From contig JAJEKV010000055.1 of NCBI GenBank assembly GCA_021234155.1, positions 1,101,090-1,165,089 of the forward strand: a stretch of DNA of 64,000 bases, in the 5' to 3' direction. A program made the translations under genes and the position numbers. The notes under the pieces were generated by a model. That model did no database searches. It was not told where the DNA came from and saw nothing but the letters and a program-made list of their open reading frames with translations. Each line of letters starts with the position of its first letter. The stretch's first letter is position 1. This DNA comes from Isoetes taiwanensis. Taxonomy: Eukaryota > Streptophyta > Lycopodiopsida > Isoetales > Isoetaceae. Positions 33,330-43,856 of this stretch are shown piece after piece.

Positions 33330-33474
33330 GCAATGGAAGTGGACATGCATGCCTATTGTTACTGGATATATAGAAATGGAACTATTGCAGGTTATAGCCG
33401 CAGGCCAGGCACATATTACAAGAATATCAAAGCAGTTTGGTGTTGTTCAAGATTCCGTTCAGGAGACTCAATGA

Positions 33475-33490
33475 AATCGTCGTGGCGATT
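33475..33490. promoter_or_regulatory. 16-bp inverted repeat downstream of copy A
   Basis: AATCGTCGTGGCGATT (one change from consensus) lies about 145 bp past the last recognised codon. A weaker relative, AATTGTTGTGGCGATC, lies at 34202-34217. Confidence 0.5.
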
Positions 33491-33625
33491 GTGTTTATCT
33501 CTTTTCTTAAATATTATATCTAGTTTCACCATGGCCTATTAGATACAAGTCATCAATTGCTAATGTAAACGGTCACCATGTAATATAGTTTCCAATGTTT
33601 TCTAGTATTGTATTTCTATTGATTT

Positions 33626-34145
33626 ATTTTTTTCTCGAAGGCAAGATATTTTATTAATATAAATATGGTATACAACCTTATTTATAAGCCTCTTAACAGG
33701 CTAGATTGGAAAAATTTGCACCACACCCAAAAAGACGAGTGAGAGTGAGGCACTAGCTAACTTAGTACTAAAACTAGAGCAGCTCTACATCTTCTTTGCC
33801 ACCTCTGATACTATAGCGGATTCACATTCGAGCTTCTTCCCAACAGGAGCAAATACTACAGGAGCGGCTCTTCATTCTTTCCATGCATCGCTGCACCTCA
33901 CTTCTCCCTTCAGTTTGGGTGTCCAAGAACCAAGATTAGGCACCCAATCCAGACTAGTCTCTCACAAATTAGTCAAAGAGGGAATCCACGTTAAGATCGG
34001 GAGCTATAACCACAGAGGAACAAAGAGGAGAAATAAGCCCAGCGCGTTAACTTGACCTGGCACACATCCTTCATCAGTACTATAAGAATATGCTCCGTTC
34101 CCTTTTGATTTCACGTAGGCCTGCCCTAAAGGGGTGGTCCAGTCT
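33626..34145 (-). mobile_element. possible retroposed 3' end, minus strand
   Basis: On the minus strand the segment ends TATTAATAAAATATCTTGCCTTCGAG followed by an A-rich tail. The tail of the segment at 5014 is similar. Upstream on that strand is a stretch with protein-like peptides such as K-G-N-G-A-Y-S-Y-S-T-D-E-G-C-V-P-G, interrupted by stops. The family is not recognised. Confidence 0.3.
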
Positions 34146-35520
34146 ATTTCTATTGATTTACCACAATCTTATGCCAATTTAATATGTTTAATTCTTTGAT
34201 AAATTGTTGTGGCGATCTGTTCGAGCAATCCAGTTCACATTGTAGAGGTTGAATTGCTTGTCCCGCATCGCATATATGTTGGCATAATGCGGATTCTCGC
34301 TTTAAATATTTTATTGTTCGGATTTAGCCTTCTCAGACACTGCATCTAGCGAAGTTAAGACACTTAATCATTTTTTTGGAGAATACTACAACCTATTTCA
34401 TTGTCGAATGAGAAGATGAAATTTCTCTAATTTAATTAATTCTTGCTTATCAGGGGCCCTAAAAAGACCATTATGAATTTCATTGTTATTATCCTGCCTA
34501 CTGGCTTCAACTAGGACGCTTTTCCTATAGCCACTAGGACGCTTTTCCTATAGTCATCCAGACCCATCAGCTGATCCAGGAAGAAGCACAAACCCAAACC
34601 AAGCTTTGGCATACTCAGGGCTGGTTTTTGTAATTTTCACGACCATACGATTGAAAATTGAATCATATAACAGTAGTGACACGTGGATAGGCTTAAAATC
34701 TAGAAATTGTTGTAACGTAGCAAATCAATTAAGCTGATGTGTACTGACACGTGGATAGGCTTAAAATCCAAGAATTGTTATAAGGGAGGTTAGGCAAGCC
34801 TGCTAAACAAGAAAAAAAACTAGCAAAAATGCAGGATTGGGGTGAAGGTTGGGGCGGGGATGTAGCAGCTTCATTGATTAAGACAGTCTTCAACATTTGG
34901 CATTCATGTTCCTTATTGAACAATGTTGACATGTGATATATAGGAAGTGTTCTTTAGTTTTTTAGAAAGTTTGATTATAGAGTACTGTAAAATATAGAAA
35001 GTGGTTCTAATTTCCAAGACTTTTGCACTTGATTCAAAGCCACCATATGGGCATGCATTGAAGTCCATGGGGGGTCATGCACCGAATCTAATTTTGAGTT
35101 CCTGCAATGCATTTAAAGCACCAATCAATGAAGAAAAATGCTTCAAATTTAGCTATCTGAAAAAATCAATGCATTTAAAGCATTAACCAATGAAGTAAAA
35201 TGCAAATTTAGCTATCTGAAAAAATGAGGTCACAACTACATAGTAAACTCACCACTGAGTAGATTTATTGAGGAGACTGGCATGATGCGGGTATGTATTT
35301 ATACAGACATTGTAGCATTACAGGTGAAACACATATGGTCAGCCAGCAACACTAGTAAAGGTGCAAAAGCAACACAATTTCCATTATGTTGTGATTGGTC
35401 TACAAGAAACCTGAATGATTTCTTCTTCTTATTGACATTCAGGGGGCTTCAACTCCTTACAAAATAAAAGTACCATCTTCAAATTAGAATCTGCTCTTAA
35501 ACAACATACAATGCCTTAAC
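34146..35520. repeat. AT-rich DNA with short tandem duplications
   Basis: No gene. GACACGTGGATAGGCTTAAA occurs twice (near 34678 and 34746), TAGGACGCTTTTCCTATAG twice (34514-34556), and a ~63-bp unit AATGCATTTAAAGCA...TTTAGCTATCTGAAAAAAT twice (35107-35225). Confidence 0.6.
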
Positions 35521-37063
35521 TGTGACGCTCCCTACAAAATATACGGTGCCCCGCCGTACACTCCGTAGAAAATCCCCCATCCGGTCCTTCAACCGCACGG
35601 GCCCTCCGTCTATCCCACACTCCAGGGTATCCCTAGTGCGGGAAGGGGACACGAAGGTGTCTTGCGCGCCCTTCCCCTATGGGCTCCTATCACAGCGAAA
35701 GCATAAACAACGTCAGAACTAGCAATAACAATACATCACACTACCCGGAAGGGTAGCACATCCACATATCCATAGCTACAACAAAGATAATCATATGCCA
35801 TAAAACATGAGAGCTCCTATCCAAGGCTCGGACTCATGGGGAGGTAGACTGACGACTAGGCCTCAAGATAGAGCAGATCGAGTCATAACAATGGCGGGGC
35901 TAGCTATAGACAACTCCGGATACGCAATCCCATGGTATCACCCATCGGGACTACTCCAGATTGCATCTCCCTGGTCCATCGAGGCAGGAAGGGTTGCAAT
36001 CTCCCCTTCCCAGGGTCTAGAGGTTCCACGGGCGGCTAGAGAATCATGACAACACACGATTCGTCCCCGACTTACCCCCCAAAACAAGAGCCAGGCCAAC
36101 ACCTGCAACTCTTGAGAGGTAGGGCAACACCATTGCCCGAGGAGGTGTCGGACCCATGCCCCGCCCACATGAAGTGACCGGCCATAAGCCTAGCCCGCTA
36201 TGGGGTCCCCAGTAGCCACGCTCAGCAGGGACCCTCCCTCCGTATCTCCTCTAGCCCCGTTGTGTATTGTTGAGTCACATCATAGCCCCCTTAGCCCGGT
36301 GGGTTCCTACGCACAGGCCGCATAATAATAGGAACTAAAGGGTCTAACTAGGAAAATTACTAAGTAAAGCTGCTAGGTCTCTACCCCCCTTCCCAATACA
36401 AGAGGAGCAAACATGATCAACCATCATCATACAATATCATATCATGATAATCATCAGAATAACATCTTACCTAATCATACATATCTAACTTACAGTTAGG
36501 GTTCCTTGATTAGGGTTCAAGATGTTGAATAAGGGTTCTGGGATGGCTCTACTCTAGATATGAAATACTGATTCATCTGGAGTGCTAACTTCCAGATGAA
36601 CTACTATGAACACTACTCCAAATACCTGCTCCGGACGCGCTCCCTCCCATTCCTGGCGTCTCCATGATCCTCGAAGTGGTCGAAGCCATCCTCACTCCAA
36701 GGTCGTGCACACACTCTGGGGGCTGCTGCACTAGGTTATACCACAGCAAACGATGCTCGAAACGGGGTTTCGAGTGTGAAGAAGATTCCCAGGGAGTTAA
36801 GGCCAGGAAAAGAGGCCTAGGGTTAGGGTTTAGGTTAATATAGGTTAGGGTCCACATGGGAGGATATGGCCACGTGGCGGCTACCCAATAGGATAAGGCC
36901 ATGTGGAACATGGGTCTTATCCTAAGGTTATCTAAGTTATATACATAACTTAGATATGCACCCATGCCACTTCCTAAGGTATACAAGGCTACGAAGTAGA
37001 CTTGTATGGTGACGGACCCAGAAATATACGTATTTATAGCGTATATTTCCCTGGAACGTCACA
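35521..37063 (-). repeat. LTR of second Ty3/gypsy element (3' LTR, minus strand)
   Basis: Read on the minus strand it starts TGTGACGTTCC and ends GAGCGTCACA, so it has TG...CA ends within a TGTGACG/CGTCACA inverted repeat. It is about 1.54 kb. The start lies directly downstream (minus strand) of a polypurine tract, AAGGGGGGGGAGAA (37064-37077). Frames inside, such as 36585-36986, have no known domain. Only one LTR is present, because the 5' end of the element is missing. Confidence 0.7.
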
Positions 37064-38002
37064 TTCTCCCCCCCTTAGGACAATGCTGTCCTCAGCATTG
37101 CGCTAAGGTGACGAACCTACACTGTCTCTGCAAAACAACATAAGTATACAACTTCAATTTAATTGAAATGATCAACTTCCTATTAACAGTTAACGTGTAA
37201 TATAGGCTATATTTGCACTTATACAAAATTATATAGCCTTAACAAGGTTGCTCCTTATAATAAGTCAAAACATTATTACAAGAGTTATTAGGGTTCATAA
37301 TTTTAGTCTAAATCATGGCTCCCCATTTCCACGTAATGCGCTCCTCCTCGATGCTCCCTTCTCACTTGCCTGCACGAGTAGCACGTTACGTTAGTTTAGT
37401 TAATAACTTTGTGGTTTTAGGGGACCACCCCCGTAATTACCTCCTTGAGCCGAACTACTAGCTCAAGGTTACCCTACTACCTTGCACTCGATCATGGCCC
37501 CATAAGAATTTGAGCTTAAGGACCATTTAAGATGATCCTATCATTGCCCATGATCAAGTGCTACCTTGTACTCGATTACCCGTGGTCGAGTACTCCCCAG
37601 TGCACGTCTCACGATCCCATCATCGTGCATGATCACTTATACCTCACCATGACCCCCTATGGTCAGGTGCGCGTGCCCCGCATCGTGGCATAGAGATCAT
37701 TCGACCGATGTCCCATCATCGCCCACTATGCCTAACTTCCTCTCTCTCGCATGACCCTCTTGGTCATGCGCACCCTTGGTGCGTGTTGGCCTAGAGAATG
37801 CCTTTGGGGCGTATCCCATCATCGCCTACATGTCCAAGATTCTGGCACATGCACCCTACTGACTAGAATGCATGTGCCTTACTTAAGCTAACTAAGAGCA
37901 CACTAAGCTAAGCACCTGGCAAGTCAGCGTCGACAAGCTCGGAGACGACTCGCCCATCGAATCCCTTCATGAAGTCCAGGTATTGCTTCTCTAAATCCTA
38001 CT

Positions 38003-38425
38003 TCAATACCGCGTTCTGAAGGAAGTTTTATGGATATCTTCTTCCTTGATTCTTATTTGATGGTAGCCCGACCTTAGATCAACCTTGGAGAAGACTTTTG
38101 CTCCCTGGAGCTGGTCCATCAAGTCATCCGCCCTTGACAGAGCATATTTATTCTTTATCGTTTGCTTATTAAGCTGACGATAATCAATGCATATCCTTAA
38201 ACTTCCGTCTTTCTTCTTGACGAAAAGGATGGGTGCTCCAAAAGGAGACATGCTTGCTCTTATGAATCCGAGCTCAAGCAGTTCTTGCAACTGCTTCTTG
38301 AGCTCTACCAGCTCTGGAGTGCTCATCCTATAGGGTGCCTTGCTGGTAGGCTTAGCATCTGGAGCTAGTGTGATTTCACACTCTACACCCCTATAAGGTG
38401 GCAACTGACGGATCCATGAATACAT
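38003..38425 (-). pseudogene. Ty3/gypsy reverse transcriptase, N-terminal half
   Basis: A 140-codon frame contains the start of a retrotransposon reverse transcriptase: [31 protein letters not shown], and [14 protein letters not shown]. The last of these holds the first catalytic Asp. The frame stops at T-S-F-R-T-R-Y, before the catalytic D-D box. RNase H and integrase are absent, and about 900 bp of noncoding sequence leads to the polypurine tract. The copy cannot be autonomous. Confidence 0.9.
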
Positions 38426-39121
38426 CCTGAAACTCCTTAATGAACCTTGCTATCAGCCTAGGCAACTGATTTCCACTTGGCTCACTTCCCTTTGCTTTAC
38501 TTGGGTCAACTGCCTCTAGCCTCAAGATGTAATCCACCCTATTTCTTATTATGCTTTTCCTCAACTGCTTCATAGAGATACATTGCATAGCTGAAGTTAC
38601 TTTCTTACCTTTTACTACGTATCGATTGCCGTCCGGCGCGTCATAGAGATTTCGTTGCAGTCGCAATCTATCATAGCTTTTGCTGGCCTTAAAAACTCCA
38701 TTTTTACTATGAGGTCATATTTTCCAATGTCCATCACTTCGGCGCCCATCGGCCACTTGCTTCCACTAAGATCTATGTCAAAACTGATTCTCCTCCCCTT
38801 AGTGTGGCGAATGGTGCCGCTTGCCATGCTAACTGGCCTTGGCTTGGACTTCAAGATCTTATTCTTCATGAGAGCAGCAAGCCTTGGAGAGGCAAAGTTG
38901 TGGGAACTACCTGTGTCTATCAAGGCTATATATGGTTTGCTATCTATAATTCCTTCCGCCGAGATTACTGTAGACTGATTCTTAACATCCCCTGACTCAA
39001 TGGCTGCACAAATTTTACACTCACCTTCTATGAAGTCTTGGGGTTCCTGTTGGTCGCCTTCTTCTTCATCTCCCTCGGCTGGTAATTCCCAATCAGCAAG
39101 TTCAGTTAGAGCCGTCTGCAT
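38391..39121 (-). pseudogene. retroviral-type aspartic protease and linker
   Basis: The frame 38615-39121 contains the aspartic protease active-site motif A-L-I-D-T-G-S-S-H-N-F (Asp near 38924) and the flexible acidic segment before it. A second frame (38391-38666) continues the linker towards reverse transcriptase with F-I-K-E-F-Q-D-V-F. The two frames overlap, showing a frameshift. The D-T-G-S-S motif is that of chromovirus-type plant Ty3/gypsy elements. Confidence 0.85.
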
Positions 39122-39660
39122 GACAAAGGGACAATTGTGTATTTTGTGCCCTGGCTGGAAGCACCGGAAACACAGTTTCTTCTCTATGCATTCCTGTCTT
39201 TTCTCCTTTGGGATGCTGTCTAGGAGAAATTTAATTGACTTGCCTCCCGATCCTTCCTGTGGCTTGCGGTCTCCAAAAGACTTCCCCTGAGCTTTTCCTT
39301 GGTACTGGCCTCCTGCTGGCGTAGAGGCCGCCTGCCTAGTTTGATACTGCCCTGTTGTCTTCCCTTTGAATGGTAACTATTTCTGCCCTGGAGTTACTGG
39401 TGTCTCCTCCAAGCTCAAGGCCTTATCCTCAGCCACCCCGACTGTCCTTGGGTTGATAGCCCGAATCAACCTCTTAATGTTGTTGTTCAGCCCTTCAATG
39501 TATCCATCCACTGCTTGCCTTTCCGTGATTCTAAGTACATTGCTGGTCCGTCATCGTGCTAAGCTGGCCAAGGAATTTTTGATAATCTTCCATTGCCCAT
39601 TTTTTTAACCAATGAAGCAGGCAGAAGTGTTCACCACGTCTACGCACAAACCTAATGGAC
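39122..39660 (-). pseudogene. Ty3/gypsy gag remnant with CCHC zinc knuckle
   Basis: On the minus strand a CCHC knuckle C-F-R-C-F-Q-P-G-H-K-I-H-N-C lies just upstream of the protease frame (about 39125-39170). Farther upstream a capsid-like stretch reads W-L-K-K-W-A-M-E-D-Y-Q-K-F-L, with several stops. The gag N-terminus, primer site and 5' LTR are missing. The remnant runs straight into the 3' end of copy C of the ParB-like gene. Confidence 0.65.
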
Positions 39661-41133
39661 TCACATAGAAACACTTGAACGGTTTGCCCCCTCCTCAACT
39701 GGCCCAAGAAGATATTCGTCTACTTTGCCGTAGAGGGACTCCAGAAAGCTTTCCTTCTCCATCTCTTTGCGTCCTTCTGCCCATCCACTGATACTGCTGG
39801 CGAACATAAGCATTAAATTCTTCGTGAATATGGGATGAGCTTGCCTCATGACAGCCATGTCTTGAAATGGTAGTTTTTTCACTTCCTTCAGGTATCTGAC
39901 AAGTGCCCGCTCCATTGTTCCAATCTTCTTCAGCTCAAGGGCCCTGACTTTCATGGTACGTATTCCAGTATAATCTTTGCTTCCTTTTAGGAATGTGTTG
40001 CCATCCTTGATCTCCTTCATCAGCCTTTGCAGATCTAGAGGATGCATGGACTTCAATGGGCGACATGAATTGTTGGTGAAAAGTCTCAGCCTATCTTACA
40101 CTTCAATTTTTTCTCCCTTCTCATCCTTCAAACGATCTTCGTAAAATAACTGGGCGACTTCAGTGCACATGGACCACGTTTCGTCATCCAGATAAACAAA
40201 GTAGTCGTAGTTTGCCTTTTTCAATGTTTGCAGTGCCACAGCCACCCAATCCTACAGGACACATAACGCATTAGATAAGGCCCATACACATTAGCCAAAT
40301 TCGGCGGGCGCCCAATTTTCCAAATTCGGCGGGCACCCAATTTTGTAACTCTTAGAGGCAAACTGGGCGCCCACCCAATTTGGCACTCGTTCAGGCAAAT
40401 TGGGCGCCCGCCCAATCTCCATTCACGAGCTACAAAATCGGCGTCCGCTCAATTTGAACTCATTGAGGTAAATTGGGCGCCCGCCCAATTTGAGTTTAGT
40501 GTCTCAATGTCTCAAATTGGGCGGGCGCCCAATTTGGCACTGTGGGATAGCACGAAGTATCAAAAAGAATGGTTGAAGGGCACTCACAGAATAAGCTCCA
40601 CCCAGGGACTGGCCGCGTTTCCCCTTCTGAGGCTTCCCATAGAATGCCCACTGGTTTCGAAGCTGCTGAATTTCTTCGAAGAATACTTCTTCGTGTATAG
40701 TCTTCTTTGTTATATCATTGTTCTCCTGGCTGGCACGAACGCAATTCTTTGTGAGATTTCCCCCGGACTTTCGGCATTTCTTTTTGGCATAAAAAAAGAA
40801 TATCAGTTCTGCCAAGTGCTTTGCCAAAGCTTGTGTGACAAGCAGTTGAGCAACCGTCGTCGTATGGTTGCCATTGACAATCCAAAATTCTGCATTTTCC
40901 AGGTCCGTGGCCTTCTTCCACTTAATTGCTCGTCCTGTCTGTGGATCGAATGGTACGACATCAGCACAGGGAGGGTGCATCTGATGGCTGATAAATGATT
41001 CATACAGAGTATCCAAGTGCTCTGGACTTATGACCCTACATGTCATATTTGCTGGGGCTTTGTGCATCTTGAACACATCGATTTCAATCTCGAAGCCCAC
41101 CCCCAGAGGATAAATTCTCTCCTTGTGCTAGTC
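39661..41133 (-). pseudogene. ParB-like gene, divergent copy C (truncated)
   Basis: The first recognisable codons (41121 downward) read E-R-I-Y-P-L-G-V, aligned to R-F-Y-P-L-G-V-N-W of copy B. Then come A-P-A-N-M-T and C-A-D-V-V-P-F-D-P-Q-T-G-R. The ParB-like signature is F-W-I-V-N-G-N-H-T-T-T-V-A-Q. The first intron of copies A and B is absent. A 336-bp intron (40252-40587; GTGAGT...GTAG) sits at the position of the second. The next exon reads V-A-L-Q-T-L-K-K and, after an in-frame TAA, a frame (39661-40056) homologous to the middle domain (D-G-N-T-F-L-K; T-M-K-V-R-A-L-E-L). The methyltransferase-like half is missing; the gene runs into a retrotransposon. It is strongly diverged from A and B. 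Confidence 0.7.
40297..40535. repeat. intronic array of seven 22-bp palindromes in copy C
   Basis: Sites start at 40297, 40322, 40360, 40397, 40434, 40470 and 40514. Each has arms AAATTGGGC and GCCCAATTT around a 4-bp G/C centre, with zero to three changes. The step is mostly 36-38 bp. All lie inside the intron 40252-40587. This is a different sequence from the 16-bp sites at copies A and B but occupies the same intron position. Iteron-like binding sites are the most natural reading. Confidence 0.8.
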
Positions 41134-41690
41134 TCTTATCTTCAAGACGCAACCATCTTCAGCGCTTCATAATCATGGCGACTAAATCTCCAAAGGTTTG
41201 TGCTCTTCCACAGTTTGTACTCGCCATATCTCGATGTCTAATTGCCATGAAACTAATCTGAAAGAATGTGTGTGTCCTAATTCAAATACACACCTCTTCA
41301 TTCAAGCCTTTTCGCTGGCGCCTCTTCATCCACAACTCCTGAATCACGCCTCTTCACATTCGTTAGTAAAAAGTTTGCCTGGTAACCAAGAAGAACTAGG
41401 GTGGGGTCACATGGCTTGGTAATTCAGTCACAGTTCTGGACTTTGGACAATGACAGCTACTGTCAGATTTACATATACTAAGTTTCGATGCAGTGCTTGC
41501 TTGTCCTGAAATTGGTGTGCAGGGAATGTGTGCATGTTATTTTCTAATGCTTGTCTATTTTTCCCCAAGAACCTCCATGATAAGTCCACCCTGGTGTGCA
41601 GTCAGGCCCTTCCAGTGCTCGTTTGTATTTGTCCAAGTTCCTCAATGATAATTCCACTGTGATGTGCAGTCCAGTCCTCCCCCCCTTCCA

Positions 41691-41780
41691 AAATTTGGGG
41701 GGCACCCAAGATGTTCTTTTAGTGTCTTTCCCGTTCACGTTCATCTACACGGAGGGACAAATTGGGCGGGCGCCCAGTTT
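41691..41780. promoter_or_regulatory. two further 22-bp palindromes upstream of copy C
   Basis: 41759-41780 (one change from the intron consensus) and a degenerate copy at 41691-41712 lie about 560-660 bp upstream of the first codons of copy C. They sit beside a ~95-bp tandem duplication (41500-41690) with GTGTGCAG...TGCTYGTYTRTWTTT words. Confidence 0.6.
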
Positions 41781-43322
41781 GTTCCCCATGAAGACAAGCC
41801 CAGAAGGGGCATGAACTTGTGTTCATGATATAGTCGTTCAAAAATGCTAAGTTAAAAGACAAGATCAGTTGTAAATGAAGCATGTAATATTTGTATAATA
41901 CCATTGGACCTTTAAGGAAATTATCCTAAGGTCGAATATGGTCATAACAGGCATATAGACGAATTTAGAAGTCTCAAGAAGAGATTTAATCTGTAAAGAA
42001 ACGAATTGATCTCATGAATTCAGGTTTAAGGGGGATTTGTCATGCCATCTTTAGTTAGTTTGGCATTCATAGAGGCGACCTAGTTTTAAGTCGTTGTTTG
42101 ATGTTTTGCATACCATGAACAATGTTTCAATTAATAATAAATGAATAGTGCCTTGCATCGAACCATTGGTTTTAAGTTAAGTCAAATTGCAGCCTAAGAT
42201 TAATAGTTCGACCCATTTACTTAAAACAAACATACCACAGCAGGAGCATAGGTGCATATAGATGCAAACAGAAGCAGTTCCTCATAGCTTGAGTATCTTA
42301 ATGCTTGCTTCCTCAACAAGCTGATGATAGCGCATTGGACATGTTGACAGCACATTACCACCACTTTATAAACCTTACACTGGAATGAGACTTGCAACGC
42401 TACCTGCATACCCATTTGCTAATGAAAAAGCGCAGAATCATTGCTTCGATTCGTACAAGTGCACACAATCTTGGAATTTTTCAAGCTATAGCACAAATCA
42501 AGTTTTTCCCTTGAAAGCTTGGGATGATATTTTCTTATAATACCCCCTCCAAATTATTTTACTGTTTATATCTATTGGGCTAATAGATCATTGGTATCTC
42601 TGGGTGATAACATTTGATTTGGAAGACAATTGTTTCAAATGTGAGACATATTTGATTTGTTTATTTGTAATAGACTTTGGCAATAACGATCCTCTTTCTT
42701 TCATATTTATAGACAGGAGAATCAGGATGGGAGATCCAATGTGGTAGATTATGTACTCGTAGCTGAGCTGAGCATGATCTGCATCTTCTAACACATATAT
42801 ATGGGAACATGTAGGAGGGATGAGGAGGTGGATTTGGATCATATATCTCTCTTCTTCACAGTAGATCGACAACAAATGCTGATCCAATGTCAAGCCACTT
42901 CCTGTATCCCTCAGCTTTGGCTGGATTATGATCAGGTGGAGGCTTGTACCCAGCTACTAACAGAGGGAATTTTGCAGCTTCTTATATTGAAGCAACAAGT
43001 TGATAAAGTTGTCACTATCTTTTTAAGTGTAGCAGAGTGATGCTTTGGGAGAATATGCACTTGGAGACCCTCATGCATGTCATGATTTCCTCAAAAAAGC
43101 ACGATTTAATTAATTAGAGAATTTCGGAATTCTCGTTGAGCATGAAATAGGTTCTTGGTTGTCTATAAAACACCGTAAGTGGTTGCAGCAGACTAAAAGT
43201 TGACGGTTATTTCGCTATTTTTTGGTCACAACCAGCGATGTATCCGACTTTCACATGTATAAGGCTATCCCAAGCTCCTTTGTGAGTAAGAGCAGCCAAA
43301 AAAGAGTAAAAATACTCAGCAG
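41781..43322. other. no gene recognised
   Basis: AT-rich. Short frames (for example 42588-42893 minus and 42801-43040 plus) have no motif I recognise. Confidence 0.4.
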
Positions 43323-43444
43323 GATCGCGACGGCGAAGATTTGAAACTGCTTAGCTAGCCCATGGATATAATATCACAAGTCCGTTAAGGTCTACACATG
43401 GATAAAAAGAAACCAAAGTGATAATGAGGATCGCGGTGGCGAAC
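43323..43444. promoter_or_regulatory. two 16-bp inverted repeats downstream of copy B
   Basis: GATCGCGACGGCGAAG (43323-43338) and GATCGCGGTGGCGAAC (43429-43444) keep a perfect GATCGC half and a GCGA half. They lie about 410-530 bp past the stop of the copy B reading frame. Confidence 0.55.
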
Positions 43445-43856
43445 ATTTTGAGCTGTTAAGGTACCCAATAATTCTAAGAAAGTGCTAGCAAATATCGAGT
43501 CAAGGAAAGTTTAGACAAGAAACAAAACTCAAACAATAAGAAAACTCAAAGATGTGGAAAACTTCAAAGCATTGTAAGTTATATTCCTCAAACATTTCAA
43601 TGTACATTACTTTGCCAGAGGGGCAGAGATTAGTCCATCTGGGTTTCGATCATCGACTTCGTACAACACCTATCTCAAAGCAGCCTATCTTAGCAACATG
43701 TTCCCGCCCCTTTGTATAACATCTTCTCGTGTCCATCTCAAAAGATAGCTCGTTATATCCGGGATGTCTACGCACATGGCTCAACAAGGACTTGGATATG
43801 TGGATCCTGGTCCTTCGGGCCTCGCATCCATAGCTCGCCTTCGACAGATCGCCCAC

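Noticed and set aside
36585-36986. 133-codon minus-strand ORF
   Set aside because: It lies wholly inside the LTR 35521-37063 and has no recognisable domain.
40297-40535. Regularly spaced repeats that could suggest a CRISPR array
   Set aside because: The repeats are palindromic and only 3-22 bp separate them, far too short for spacers. They lie in an intron of a plant nuclear gene, and no cas genes are present.
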